Assembly (NCBI GenBank): GCA_024196135.1
Contig: JAMQCK010000150.1
Span: 1-49,576, forward strand
Origin: Pleurotus ostreatus/Saccharomyces cerevisiae fusant
Lineage: Eukaryota; Opisthokonta
Length of the DNA stretch: 49,576 nt
Reading direction: 5' to 3'
The notes beneath the pieces are model-generated. The model saw nothing but the letters and a program-made list of their open reading frames with translations. It was not told the origin of the DNA and did not search any database. The position numbers and the translations under genes are program-made. The first letter of the stretch is position 1; the number at the start of each line of letters is the position of its first letter. Below, piece after piece: positions 33,221-44,614 of the stretch.

Positions 33221-34612
33221 TTTGCTGTGTGCTGGCTAGTGTGCTCCCTTCTATGCTTGTCGGGCTCGAAAAAGACACGTTCGCCGTGAAGAGCAGCGGT
33301 GGCGAGCGAACGATCGGGGCGTACGGCGACGAACGCGTGCCGTCACGACATCAGGTGACCGTGACGCGGGAGAGATTCTGCACCGCGCCGCTCCGGCAAA
33401 CCCCGCACACTCCTTGGTTCGCGTCCGCGATGAGCGCGCGCTGCCCGCTCCCGGAGTCGACGGACGCCTATCGTGTCCGAGCGCTCGGAATGAACTCGGA
33501 AATTGCATGGAACAAGCAACGGGTCGCACGTCAATCGATGTACCCAGTGAGTGATTCCGAGCGAGAGCGCTCAGCGCTCGCCGCTCGGTCGAGGCGCCCA
33601 CCGAGTCAGTGCCGTATCGCAGCATGTCGACAGCACGGGAGGGTCTGTGTCACAAGTAGCAGCTTGTGTGGACTGGCCCCTTGCTTGCGGGTTTGGGCGA
33701 CCTGCAGGCGCAGCGCCTACCATCAAAATAGACGGCGTCTATCAGAAAATAGGCGACGCAGCTCCAAGAGGACCCTTCAACCAGTCCACCCTTCTGCTCG
33801 CTCGCTCGTGGAGACGGAACGCTGCCGCTTCCTTGGTGGCATTCCGGGCGCTGCTGCTACAGTCAAAGGGAATTGCAAGTGCATTAGGGAGTTACACCGA
33901 AGGCCGCATCGACACCAGCCAAGTATGCTGCCACTTATCTATGCTGTGCTTCGCTCGCAAGTAGTTCTCCTACGCATCCAACTAACTCTCCTGCGCATCC
34001 AGCTATCTCTCCTGCGCACCCAATTAGCTCTCCTCATTCACCCACGCCGTCTGTCGTGCGGTCCCGACGACAGTGCCGAGCACAGGCCTCTGATAAAGGT
34101 GGAGTGCGTCTTTGGTACGAACGCAGCCTGCCCTTCCCCCTTGTTGCCAGACACCTTCTTTCGCGCCGCGCGGCGCCTTCCTTCCGCGCATCCTGCGTAT
34201 CCTGACGAGATCTGCGCAGTGTTTTGGGCACCCCCTGACTGTTTGAACGCGATCTTCACAGCGTTCAATCTGATACAACGCCATCCTCCCAGCCTTTTTG
34301 ACGTAGTCGCGCGGCCCTTCAATCCCGCCCCTGGACGCGAGGGTGTACAAGACCGACCTCAAAAGCATCGTCATTCCTTGTGAGCCCTTGGGCCGCCACT
34401 GTCGTTTCGACCTTCCCTACTTCCCCCGTGCGGCGCCCCTCGTCGGCACTCGGCACTCCTCGTGACCCGGTACCTCTTCCCGTCACCCAACACTCCTCAC
34501 GCCGGTCTTCGTCCTTGTTTGTGTACCTCACGCAGTCACGCCTGTCGTACCTCTTTCGACGACGCCTGCATCTGCACCTGTTGTATCGATCTCCAACACT
34601 TGATCCTCCGTG
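33221..34612. other. Divergent intergenic region with a long chance frame
   Basis: 1.4 kb between the minus-strand 417-aa gene and the plus-strand four-pass membrane gene. A 384-codon frame (33229-34383) spans it, but I see no domain and no supporting features. A 21-nt tandem repeat (33966-34028) lies inside it. Pyrimidine-rich sequence before 34613 is probably leader. Confidence 0.5.
33966..34028 (+). repeat. 21-nt tandem repeat x3
   Basis: Units at 33966, 33987 and 34008 of the form TCTCCTGCGCATCCAGCTATC, imperfect. Confidence 0.85.
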
Positions 34613-36880
34613 ATGGGCCTCAAATCCAAATACGCACCCGAGACCTTCTTGTCCAACCCGAAGAGGTTGCGCAAGTATGCTATCGTGAGTACTTGGTAGC
34701 TAGTTTTCATCCGTTGATTTTCCGAGTGTCTACATAGCTAACTTCGTTATCCTTGCCAGTGGTCCTCCGTCGCCACGCTCATCGTCAGCCTCGCGGCAGC
34801 CGCGTGCGGATGGGCGATGATTGCCACCGGCAGTGAGTCTCATTGCTCTACATGTTGCTGTGACGAACGTCGTACTAATCCTTGCCTCCCAGACCGCCAC
34901 TTCATGCGCTCCGAACCCGGCTACTTCTACGTGCAAGCGCTCATGTTCACATTCATGTTTCTCGCCAATGCGCCTGGGTGAGTCTTCTTGGCCCTTTTCT
35001 TCCTGTCCCACTCTCTACACTCTATTTTGTCCCCCCACAACACTCCCTTGCCGCTCTCTGGTACAGAAAGAAAACAACCACTAACTAACATCCCCCTCAG
35101 CCCCTTCATCCTCCGCGCCACCAACCGCACACACATCCAGTACGTCTTCTTCGCCGCCTTCGCCCTCGCGCTCGTGTCCCTCCCCGTCGGCTGCTACGCG
35201 CTCGGCAAGGCGTTCAACCACAAGACGAAGGATAACTTCTTGGATGCGTGTATTGGGTGGGATTTCGACGAGGGTGGGGCCGCGGACTGCAGGCGGAGCG
35301 AGAAGGCGCTGCGGGCGTACGTCGCCGCGTCGTATGTGCTGAGCTGGATTGTGCAAGGGGGTGAGTGATTGACGGGATGTGTAATCCCTCCTCTCTAGCA
35401 TGGGTGGCAGTTACGGGTGCTGACACCCCCACGCCCTCTAGTCGCCGGCACCTTCACCTGGTATTACTACCGCCACCTGTCCAACGCCTTCGCCGAGGCC
35501 GCCGAGGAAGAGGAGAAGGCCATGCTGCGGCCCATGTCCTACGCGAGCACGCGCGGGTCGAGGATGTCGTACGCGTCGGCTGGGGGTGACCGCCGGATGT
35601 CGGGCTACGGCGGCAACGACCCTCGCATGGCCGGTCACCAGCGCGCGTCCAGTGACCCTCGGATGTCCATGAGCGGGGACAGGCGCGCGTCGAACCGCAC
35701 CTCCCGCCACGCCCCGAGCCCCCAGAACACCTACCGGCAGTCCATCCTCCGCAACTCGGTCGTGGTCGGCGAGCACGGACAACAGCTCATGGCGGACGGG
35801 CGGCAGCGCGGGTCGATCCTGATGAACCGGGACGACGTGCTCATGGGCCAGGGCGACGTCGAGATGGGCCGCGACGAGCCCTTCGTGCCCAACCCGTATA
35901 GCCGCCATTCGTACGGGCATGCGCGCGGGGAGTCGTATGGTCCTACCAATCGCGAGGCGTTCGTTCACTCGGGTGATGGCTCTTACAGCCGCGAAAACCG
36001 CATGTCCCTCCTCGCCGAAGACAACCAGCTCATCGCCCGGGATGATTCTACTCCTGGCGTCGCGTTTCCCACCCCCGACGCCCGCCCCACACCTCCCGGC
36101 CTCACCCCGCCCGGCTCCGAGGAGTACTTCGACCCCTACTCGCCCGCGCCGGCCCACTCGAGTAACTCGGACAGCAGCTACACGGGCAACGCATCCTCAG
36201 GCTACCCGGCGAACAACTCCAACTCAGGTCTAGGACACTCGAACTCCAACTCGGGCCTCGGCCACTCAGAAGGGACGAACTACGGCACGAACCCGTCCTC
36301 GAGTGACGGCTCCCGCGCGACCTCCGCCTCCGAGCACGCGACGATGAAGCCTGCCCCCAGCCGTCAGGTGTCCTACTCCGAGGGCCCCGCGCCCGGGCAG
36401 GCGCCGAGTCGGCGGGTCAGCTTCGAGGAGGAGGCGGCGTTGAGGGAGCAGCTGCTCGCGGCGCAGGGGCGGGAGGCGCAGAGGCAGGCGACGGCCGCAG
36501 GAGGACTCGGAGCGGCTGCAGGAGGCATTGGAGCGGCTGCAGGGGGCCTAGGAGCGGCGTCAGGGCAAGCGGGCTCGCGCGAGTCCGTGACGATGCCTGG
36601 GGGCTTCTCGACGCCACAGCAGTCGTTCTCATCGCCTCAGCAGTCGTTCCCATCGCCTCAGCAGTCGTTCCCATCGCCTCAGCAGTTGTTCCCATCGCCT
36701 GATGCCACGACACCCGACGGGGCAGCCCCCACGCGCAAGCGCGTCATCAGCTTCGACCTGTCGGGCAGCGCGCCCCCGACGCCGGGGCGCGTGTCGCGCA
36801 AGTCGTCGTTCGCGCGCCTGCGCGGGATGCTGTCGGGGTTGAAGGACGAGACGCAGCCGCTGGCGTCGGCGAAGCACTGA
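34613..36880 (+). CDS. Four-pass membrane protein with long Ser-rich cytoplasmic tail
   Basis: Exons 34613-34684, 34760-34832, 34893-34977, 35101-35360, 35442-36880 (TGA); 642 aa. Hydrophobic segments: SSVATLIVSLAAAACGWAMI (about 26-45), FYVQALMFTFMFLANA (about 59-75), IQYVFFAAFALALVSLPVG (about 88-107) and YVLSWIVQGVAGTFTWYYY (about 152-170). The remaining ~470 residues are hydrophilic, rich in Ser, Arg, Gly and Pro, with many R-x-x-S sites suited to basophilic kinases. The tail carries two in-frame 21-nt repeats (GGLGAAA and SPQQSFP heptads). The topology suggests a plasma-membrane protein with a regulatory tail; I do not recognise the family. Exon ends fall within or between the helices, and all junctions keep frame. 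Confidence 0.83.
36497..36559 (+). repeat. Coding 21-nt repeat x3 (GGLGAAA type)
   Basis: Units 36497, 36518 and 36539 in the tail of the 642-aa membrane protein. Confidence 0.88.
36614..36697 (+). repeat. Coding 21-nt repeat x4 (PQQSFPS type)
   Basis: Units 36614, 36635, 36656 and 36677. The second and third are identical. Confidence 0.92.
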
Positions 36881-37249
36881 GCGGGTGAGGTAATTTCTCT
36901 GCGCCAGTCTTCGACATTCAAGTTGAGTGGTATACGAACTTCATGGCTCCCGGCATACGGTCTCCCTATAGAATATTGTACAGTAGTCGTACCTTTACCT
37001 TCTCGAGCATGTTCTGTACGACATGACCGATTTATTGTCCTCTAGCTGCTTTTATTTGTTGCCGGTGTTTACTTATCACTACGCCTAATGCAGGCTACTT
37101 ATCTATCTCGTAGACGGACGCTTCGCGATCTTTTTATGCTCAATGCGCTATGGAATCTGGCCATGGATCGTATTGTCTGATAGTATGTTCCGACGGGTCC
37201 TTTGTGAAGACACGAAGCGGAAGCCGTCGGCTGTGTTTCTTTGGTGGCG

Positions 37250-37268
37250 AAGTTCAACTTTTCACGTG
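37250..37268. promoter_or_regulatory. AAGTTCAACTT dyad adjoining CACGTG
   Basis: Dyad 37250-37260, then CACGTG at 37263-37268, only two bases apart: the tightest example in the window. It lies about 430 nt upstream of the UBC7 ATG. Confidence 0.55.
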
Positions 37269-37601
37269 ACCGAGTCGAGCTCAGGGCCGATTTCCCACCA
37301 TTGTGCAACATCCCCGCCTCCCTCGAAGCTCTTCGAAATCTTCTCTCTTTGACTCTGACCCACTGTGCCACGAAATGTCACGCAGGGATAGCCCGACAAA
37401 CAGCAGTTGACGAGCCTCTGGATAGTATGAATCTGCACTGCGAAAGTCCGTCCGACACAGTCCTCGCCATCCCGAAGTCTACAGATACGACACACCCTTA
37501 TCGTGCATTATATGTGTTTGTGCTATACTCACATTTTCTTTGAGGATTGCGAAAGAGATGTTCATGACGAGCTCGCGCCTGAATGTAGGTCCATTGAGAG
37601 C

Positions 37602-37622
37602 CACGTGCGGCGGAATATATAA
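37602..37622 (+). promoter_or_regulatory. UBC7 core promoter: CACGTG and TATATAA
   Basis: CACGTG at 37602-37607 and TATATAA at 37616-37622, 75 nt before the ATG. Confidence 0.6.
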
Positions 37623-37696
37623 GCTAGTGACTGTAACCCCATCGCGTCTTGTCCTTCTCCTCATCCATCGCCTGCCCATCCGCCACTCCGCTCACG

Positions 37697-38722
37697 ATGT
37701 CGAAGCCCGGAACGCCCAGCAACTCCGGCTCAAACTCCCTGCTCCTCCGCCGCCAGCTCACCGAGCTCACGAAGCACCCCGTCGAGGGCTTCTCAGCAGG
37801 TGCGCCACGCCCCTCCCGCATCGCGCGCGCTCGCGCCGCTGAGCACCCGCCCCGCAGGCCTCGTCGACGACAGCAACCTCTTTGAGTGGGAGGTGCTTCT
37901 CATTGGGTGCGTGCTTTGGGTGATACGCGTAGTGGCGCGCTGACACGCCGTGTTCCCTGCCCGCAGGCCGCCAGACACGCTCTAGTACGTCTTTGGGCAG
38001 CAAGTTGCGCGCGCGTGCGCGGAAAACTCACCCCGATCCCAGCGAGGGTGGCTTCTTCAAGGCCCGATTGTCGTTCCCGCCCGAGTTCCCGCTCCTCCCG
38101 CCGAAGATGAAGTTCCTCACCCCGATGTGGCATCCTAACAGTGCGTGTGCTGATCACTCTATCACTACCGCTTGGCTGATCGACATATCTACCCTCCAGT
38201 TTACCCAGACGGCAACGTCTGCATCAGCATCCTGGTATGTTTGCCACTCTGAGGGATATGCTTGTCGCGACTGACGCGGTCACCCTAGCACCCACCTGGC
38301 GAGGACCAGTACGGGTACGAGGATGCCGGCGAGCGATGGCTCCCGGTGCATACAGTCGAGTCCATCGTGCGTCCCCCCAGCTCGCCACATCGTCCGATCG
38401 CCGATCCTGACTCCCCGCCAGCTCCTGTCCGTGTTGTCCATGCTGTCGTCGGATACGCCGAACACGGACAGCCCCGCGAACGTCGATGCCGCGAAGGAGG
38501 TGCGGGAGAACCCAGACGGTATGTATCCGAGCCTGCCTGCCACATAACCTCTTCCGTCGATCTCTACGCTTCCGCCATCCCCTCTCTATACCTGTCACTT
38601 GCGTCTGGTTACCTTCCGCGCCACCTGCCGACTGCCCTTGCCCACACTGACATCCCATCGCAGCCTACAAGAAGAAGGTTCGTCGGCTTGCCCGCCGAAG
38701 CGCAGAAGAGGCCTACGATTAA
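37697..38722 (+). CDS. UBC7: Ubiquitin-conjugating enzyme E2, UBC7/UBE2G type
   Basis: Eight exons: 37697-37799, 37858-37906, 37967-37984, 38043-38140, 38200-38234, 38289-38366, 38422-38518, 38664-38722 (TAA); 178 aa. It shows the full E2 fold: GGFFKARLSFPPEFPLLPPK, HPN (split by an intron), then IYPDGNVCISIL with catalytic Cys97. The acidic loop after the active site (HPPGEDQYGYEDAGERW) is the hallmark of UBC7/UBE2G enzymes, which act with HRD1- and DOA10-type E3 ligases in ER-associated degradation. Exon 3 is an 18-nt microexon (end of PPDTL). The start fits family length with a short Ser/Asn-rich lead. It converges with the leucyl-tRNA synthetase gene. Confidence 0.96.
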
Positions 38723-39096
38723 GGTGGCTGGACTTCATCGGCTTGCGGAGAACGCTCGGCGACGCTTGCGATGTACCCTCTCGTGGCCGCTCTCGTCTAC
38801 TATCATATCCCTTGTACATATCACCCCCATCGCTTTCGTTATACTCTCACATCACGATAATCAAGTCTCGATAACCCTAGACAAGCCTGTCGGAATCACC
38901 GAAGTAGATAGCGGGTCATGGGGCTACTAGCATCGCCTGGGTTAGGGCTACTTGCCCAGCATGGCTACCTGCTCCGAGTTTGCTCAAGCTGCTTCGCCCG
39001 GTTCCTCTCGCGCTCAGAGATGATTAAGATGGGATTAGCTATGCCAGCGTTGCAAACGTGCAGTGTACTAGGGTCAGTAGGAGGTAAGTACCAGGA
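38723..39096. other. Spacer between convergent UBC7 and leucyl-tRNA synthetase
   Basis: 374 bp holding both 3' ends. Nothing else seen. Confidence 0.6.
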
Positions 39097-42000
39097 TCAC
39101 TCGACGTTGCGGTACTCGAAGCCAGGGTTGCCCGGCTCGGCGCTCTCGACGATGCTCTTCGTGCAGCCCTCCTTCTGCAGCGCCTCCTCGACGGTGAAGA
39201 CATCCGCCTCCGCAAGGCCGAGCGTCTTTTTGAGGTACGGCAGGATCTCCTTCAGCACGACGCTCTCGGAGAAGGGCAACGTCCGGCGGAACGCGGTCTG
39301 GGCACCGAACTGCGCCATCCGTTTCTGCGAAGTGGTCAGCGACGTCTCGACAACTCCTGCTCGCAGTCCACACACCTTGAACGCCTGCACGAACGGCATC
39401 GCGCGCTTGTCCTTGATGAGCCCGCGCTCCGTGAGCAGCGCGCGCACCTTCGCGTCGTCGACCTTGTCCGCCGCCGCGTCGTACGCCTCCTGCACCGCGC
39501 TCACGCACGCGTCCTGCCACTCCGGGAAGCTCGTCGCCACGTATATCCTCACCGCCTTCGGCTTCTTCGGGTCGAAGCTCGGCAGCGCGCCGCCCTTCTT
39601 GCCCTTCTGCTTGTTGAGCAGCTTCACGAGGTTCGCTTCGGCGTCGCGGATCATCTTGATCGTGCCGCGCATGTACTCGCCCGAGTCGAGCACGGAGCGG
39701 TCGACCGGGGCGGTGGGCGTCGGGAAGCGCGCGCGCTGGATGGTCTGCGGCTCCTTGAGGAGCGCGAGCCAGATGTGCTCGGCGAAGTGGGGGGCGATGG
39801 GGGAGACGAGGAGGGCGGAGACGCGGATCCAGCGCATGATGAGATCGGCGTGCATGCCGATGTCCTGAGTGACCTCGCGGTACCAGTCGCGCGCGCTCTG
39901 GAGCTCATAGAAGCCGTGCTTGAGGGCATCCTTGAAGTTCATCCTGAGGGGAATGTTAGTTGGGGTCTCACGCGAAGATGGATTGTCGGCACTTACTGCT
40001 CGTACTGCTCCTTGGTGATCGTAATGAGCTCGTTGATCTCGTTCTCGAAGACCTTGTCGTGGTACGAGGACAGCTCGCCATGACGCATCTTGGGCTCCGC
40101 CTTGACCATGTCCTACACGATGCTCGTCAGAGCATTCATCATATGGAAGACGACTGCAACCCACCTCACACCACCCAAGCAGCGTGTGCAACCGCAAGAT
40201 GTTCGCGTTCGCCGTCTTCTCCTCAAAGTTCGCGTCCTCAATACCATCACCGGCATCCGCCAACGACAACCGCGTCGCATCCGCACCGAACTTGCCGATC
40301 GCATCCTTCAGCGTCAAAAAGTTGCCCTTACTCTTCGACATCTTCGCGCCGTTGAGCATCAGGTGCCCGTTGCAGCGCATCGACAGCGGCCAGTTCGCCT
40401 CGTCGAATATCGCGACGTGGTTGTAGAGCGCGAAGGTCAGGTGGTTGTTGATGAGGTCCTTGGCGGAGGAGCGGACGTCGAAGGGGTAGAAGTAGTTGAA
40501 CTCGCGCTTCAAGGCGTCGGCCTTCTCCTGGGGCAGAGGCGCGTTCGCGGGCCAGGGGCCGTTGCAGAAGACGTATTCCCAGATCTCGTCGGTCATTTGC
40601 TCGGGCGTGATGTTCAAGGGGCCAGGCTTGGAGCCGTCGAGGGAGTTCTCTGTGGGTTGCGTCAGCTGCGGTGCGAGTGGTAAGCAGCGGAACGCTCACC
40701 ATGCAGGAGTTGTGCGACCGTGTAGTACGACATGTAGATCGTAGAGTCACTCAAAGACTCAACGAGGAACTGCGGGTCCCAGGGCAAGTCCGAACCAAGA
40801 CCGTATGTACGCGCGCAAGCCCACTTGTTGAGCCAAGCAAGGGTACCCTGGAAGGCATGGCGCGTATCGAGCGAGTACAGCTCCATCTTCGCAAGTAGCC
40901 TGTGAACCGGATTCAGCTATGCGGCGACTGATTTCATTCGTGATGACTCACCTCTCGGTGATCTTGCGCCACTCAGCCTCTCCGTAGTCAAGGTACCACT
41001 GGTCCATGAGAGCGACGATGCACTCGTCACCACTGCGGGAGACGACAAGACCTTCCGGCTCGGCATACGCAAAGGCGACACCCTTGTCAATCATGCTCTG
41101 ACGAACCTTCGGCTTCGCCTCCTGCACGCTCTCGCCCTTGAAGTCGCCAATAACCATGGTACCGTTGTAGAAGCCCTCCTTGTACGCGATCTCCTTCGCC
41201 TCCGCGAGCTGCTTCACGTCCTTCTGCGACTGGATCTTCAGCTGCTTGACGAGGCTCGCCGCGATCATGTCGCCGTGGTTCGGCGTGCTGATCACGGGCA
41301 CGACGTCGAACGCCACCCACGCCGGGTCGATGCCATAGAACTCGGGCTTCTTGCGCAAGTCGTGGTACGTCGCATAGTCGTCCGGCGAGTCCGAGGGAAC
41401 GGAGGTGACGACGCCCGTACCCTTGGTCGGGAGCACATTCTCCATGGGCAGGACGTAGACCTCGGGGTTCACCGCGAAGGGCGCCTTGATCTTCGACCCG
41501 ACGATCTTCGAGCCGCGGATCTCAGCGAGTTTGTTCACCTGCCCGTGCGGCGTGAAGATGCCCTGGTGCGCCATGTTGCGCGCGGCGCGGTCCGTGCAGA
41601 CGTAGGTCTCCTTGTCGTTGGCGGCGAACACGCCGTACGTGATCTGCGTGCCCACAAAACAGTTCGTCTGGCCGTACATCGTCTCCGGGCGGAGGGTGGC
41701 AGCGACGAGGAACACCTTGCGGTCGCCGACCTTGCCCTTGATTTCCTCCGCCGCCGCGTCGCTCCAGTTGACGACCTCCATCTTGATACCGGTGTATTCC
41801 TGCGGGCCAACACCCTCGCCGTCAGCGCGGTCGTGGTCCATGCACGGCTGCCCGTCCTTGATGCTGTAAATCGTGTACCGCTCGCCGAACTTGACCTTCC
41901 CGAGCTTGTGCAGCTTGTTCATCTGCCAGCGCACAAACGCGTCGTAGTACGGGTTCGCCTTCGTCGTGAGGAACGAGCGCCGCCAGTCGATGCGCGAGCC

Positions 42001-42781
42001 GAAATCGTTGTTGTCCTCCATCGCGATGGGCGGGAAGTGGCGCACCCAGTGGTAGGGGTCCGCGAACTTCTTGATCTCCGTGCGCGGAATGCCGATGGAC
42101 TCCATGATTTGGAACTGGTAGGTGAGGCCGGTGGACTTGAGCTGGATCTTGCCCTTCTTCGCCTTGGACTTGTCGACGGGGATGCCGGCGCGCGCGGCAG
42201 CTTCCTTCTCGCGGAGCTCCTCCTCGATGCGGGCGAGCTCGGCCTCTTCGTCGGCCATCTTTTGCGACACGGCCTCGAAGTTCTCAAAGTTCTCGCCGAA
42301 CATGGCCATCTCGCGGATGAGCTTGTCCGCAGAGGCCTGGCGAGGCGATCAGCAACGAAGCGGAAGGAGATATAGTATGTGCACCCGCACCTTAATCGGC
42401 AGACCCGTGACGTGGAACCCGTGGGGGAAGAGGACGCGCTTGCCAAGCAGTCTCTGGTAACCCGCCGCGAACTCGATCTTCGAGATGGTGAAGGCATGGC
42501 CCAAATGCAAGCTGCCGTTCATGTAGGGGAAGGGGAAGTTCCCGAACCATTTGGGGAACTTTTCGCGGATCTCAGCTGCGCTGAGGCCCTTGGTCTCCTC
42601 CTCCGTCGGGGCGTTAACCTCGAAGACGCGCTCTTCGCGCCACTTTTGCTGGTACTTTTTCTCAAGCGCGGTGAGATGATCGCGCTTGCCCGTCTGAGAA
42701 GTACGGTCAGTGTTGCATTAGGAGCATGCACTGCACACGCACCTGGGCCATCTCTATGGTCGCGTTGGCGTTCTGCGCCAT
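39097..42781 (-). CDS. LARS1: Cytosolic leucyl-tRNA synthetase
   Basis: Minus strand, eight exons: 42781-42743, 42693-42391, 42336-40952, 40899-40700, 40649-40165, 40112-39997, 39943-39376, 39324-39097 (TGA); 1107 aa, near yeast Cdc60 (about 1090). It charges tRNA-Leu with leucine. Seen: class I signature HLGH (residues 76-79) after FPFPYMNGS, an inserted CP1 editing domain ([33 protein letters not shown]), DQWYLDYGE, and KMSKS (745-749) followed by [10 protein letters not shown]. The C-terminal extension is typical of eukaryotic cytosolic enzymes. No mitochondrial presequence is visible. Intron 7 (39325-39375, 51 nt) is in frame and stop-free; it ends ...ACTTCGCAG after a CTGAC, and I keep it as an intron because FKKRMAQFG is the expected junction. 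Confidence 0.95.
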
Positions 42782-43390
42782 GGTTCCCTGCTGTCTATAC
42801 TGGTACACTATTTTACAATGCCGATGGCAGAAACGGGGGAAACGAAGAAGCGCCGTAATCTTGGCTGGAACCAAGGACTACCTGCGATCGATCATCAGTG
42901 CACATCCCGCAAGTAATGGCGCAAGCCTACTGGACGCTGTTTGCAGTACTCGACGATGGACGCGAGTCACAACTGATTGAATTCGTGAAGTTCAATCGAG
43001 CGGCACAGAGGTCCGAACGCCGGATGTAATTCGGACCGGGATTGCGGCTCGAGGACTTCGCGGAGGTAAACGAATGAAGGACCAACGATGGGGACACTGT
43101 ATGCCTCGAAGCTTGGTGGGGGCCAAGCAGACTTTACAATCGAGGGGAAAAGGCAGAGAGCGAGCATAAGTCCTGTGTCAAGTCCAGAAGGAAAAAACAG
43201 TGCAGCTCACCTCGGCCAAGGACGCAGAGTAACTAGCTGCGTGTGTCGTTTGATGAGGCAAATCCGCGCAATGCGGCAGCGCCGCTGTCAAGCTTTCACT
43301 TCCCGCCGGCGTACACAGATGGTGGTGAGAGGCAAAGTGCAACGACGGACGCGCTTGAGTGCGGCGGTCCGGAAAGCCGCGAACGCGTGG

Positions 43391-43460
43391 CACGTGGTTA
43401 CACGTGCAGCACTCACGGCAACAGCCGAGCCGCGAAGTTGAACTTTCGACTTTGAACTTT
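43391..43460. promoter_or_regulatory. Two CACGTG boxes plus AAGTTGAACTT dyad and extra half-site
   Basis: CACGTG at 43391-43396 and 43401-43406 (10 bp apart, one helical turn), dyad 43435-43445, and TTTGAACTTT at 43451-43460. Confidence 0.55.
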
Positions 43461-44066
43461 GGAGTGACCCTTGTCCTTCCTGACCTGCTCCTGACTGGCT
43501 CGAGCTCATGGGTGGAGAACATCTACTTTCATGTGCTACGACCGGAGTCTTGCAGTAGAGTTGACACTCACTTTCTCCACTCATATCTGTTCAAACGGGA
43601 TACCCAGACTGCCATGCAGCTCTGACTGACATTGTATCGTGGGTTCTAGTGAGAGATTTATTATCCTATCTCAGTACTGTCAGACTAGCGAAAGGCTTTC
43701 CTTCCGTCATCAACACTGCGCGCGCGCAAACACCCACACTCGTCCGCTTTACCGAGGTCGTCTCGCCGCACCACCATCAACCTTCGACCCTCCATCTCGA
43801 AGTAACGGCTCTCGTTTCCAATGTCCTCTTCGTTCCGACGACGATGGATATTCCCCTGACTTTTACCTCGCACAAAGTTTTTGTCTCGTTGTGCTCCACA
43901 ACCGTCGAGTTTTGCGAGTCTGTAAGCTGCGGAAATCGCTGTGAACCGGCCAACTTCTAGCGAGGTGTCCTAATCGCACTGCTTCAGACTGTCATGCACG
44001 ACTCATGCATCCCACTTACCTCGCCTCGAAACAAGTGCTCTTGGCCTTGTGGCTGCGTATGGTAGA

Positions 44067-44072
44067 TATAAA
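44067..44072 (+). promoter_or_regulatory. TATA box of the small secreted protein
   Basis: TATAAA, about 100 nt before the ATG at 44171. Confidence 0.6.
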
Positions 44073-44170
44073 GGCAAACTCTGGCATCAGCAGAAACCAG
44101 CATTCCAGTTCTCCGTAACGCCCGCCCAATCACCTCGCACACTTTGTCTATCAGCATCCAATAGCACACC

Positions 44171-44614
44171 ATGCGCTTTATTGCTCTCATCCCCCTCTTC
44201 ACCGCCGTCGTCGCCGTACCCATGACCATCACAAAGCAGCCCGCGACAAGGGCCATCGAGATATCGTCCAGGAGCGTATCCGGCTCGCCCGGCGTTTCCA
44301 GCGTGTCAAGCGTGTCGAGGAGCTCGAGCACGTCGAGCGTGGCGGACAGCTCTAGTATGCCAAGTGTGGCAGGAAGCGCTAGCGTGCTGAGCGCGTCCGC
44401 GACATCCGCTGCGCCTGCGGGGCCCCTCTCCAGCGCCTTCGGCTCCTCTGGTGCTTCCAGCGTCCTAGGCCCCTCTGGTGCACCCAGCACGTCGGGCGTC
44501 TACAGTGCGCCAGGCGTTCCCAGCGCGTTCGGTGTCCCAAGCGCATCCAACGCCCTCGGCGCGTTGAGTGCCTCTGCTTCGGCGGGCATCCCAAGCGCGT
44601 CCGCTATTCTGTAA
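44171..44614 (+). CDS. Small secreted Ser/Ala-rich protein
   Basis: Single exon, 147 aa, ending TAA. A signal peptide is evident (MRFIALIPLFTAVVAVP, likely cleavage near residue 17-19). The mature part is about half Ser, Ala, Gly and Pro in loosely repeated S-x-x-S-V and G-x-P-S-A words, with no cysteines and no domain. This composition suits a heavily O-glycosylated cell-wall or extracellular protein; an intrinsically disordered effector-like protein cannot be excluded. A TATA box lies 98 nt upstream. It is the only intronless gene in the window. No relation to either neighbour. Confidence 0.78.
   Translation: MRFIALIPLFTAVVAVPMTITKQPATRAIEISSRSVSGSPGVSSVSSVSRSSSTSSVADSSSMPSVAGSASVLSASATSAAPAGPLSSAFGSSGASSVLGPSGAPSTSGVYSAPGVPSAFGVPSASNALGALSASASAGIPSASAIL

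Larger units (their letters stand above)
36881..37696. other. UBC7 upstream region
   Basis: No gene. It holds the dyad with CACGTG (37250-37268), another CACGTG (37602-37607) and a TATA box (37616-37622). Confidence 0.65.
42782..44170. other. Divergent intergenic region, leucyl-tRNA synthetase to small secreted protein
   Basis: 1.4 kb. Holds two CACGTG boxes, the dyad and a second half-site (43391-43460), plus a TATA box at 44067. The overlapping frames at 43639-43960 have no recognisable features. Confidence 0.55.

Noticed and set aside
33229..34383. 384-codon open frame on the plus strand in the divergent intergenic region
   Set aside because: No domain, signal or coiled coil. It is Arg/Ser/Pro-heavy in the way chance frames are in GC-rich DNA, it includes a 21-nt tandem repeat, and it overlaps the start region of the minus-strand gene. 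It would need a transcript or homolog to be accepted.
41275..42375. 366-codon plus-strand frame opposite leucyl-tRNA synthetase
   Set aside because: Antisense shadow. The minus strand encodes a full, motif-complete synthetase.
43639..43960. Two overlapping ~100-codon frames upstream of the small secreted protein
   Set aside because: They overlap in different frames with no domain or splice support; probably promoter or leader sequence.
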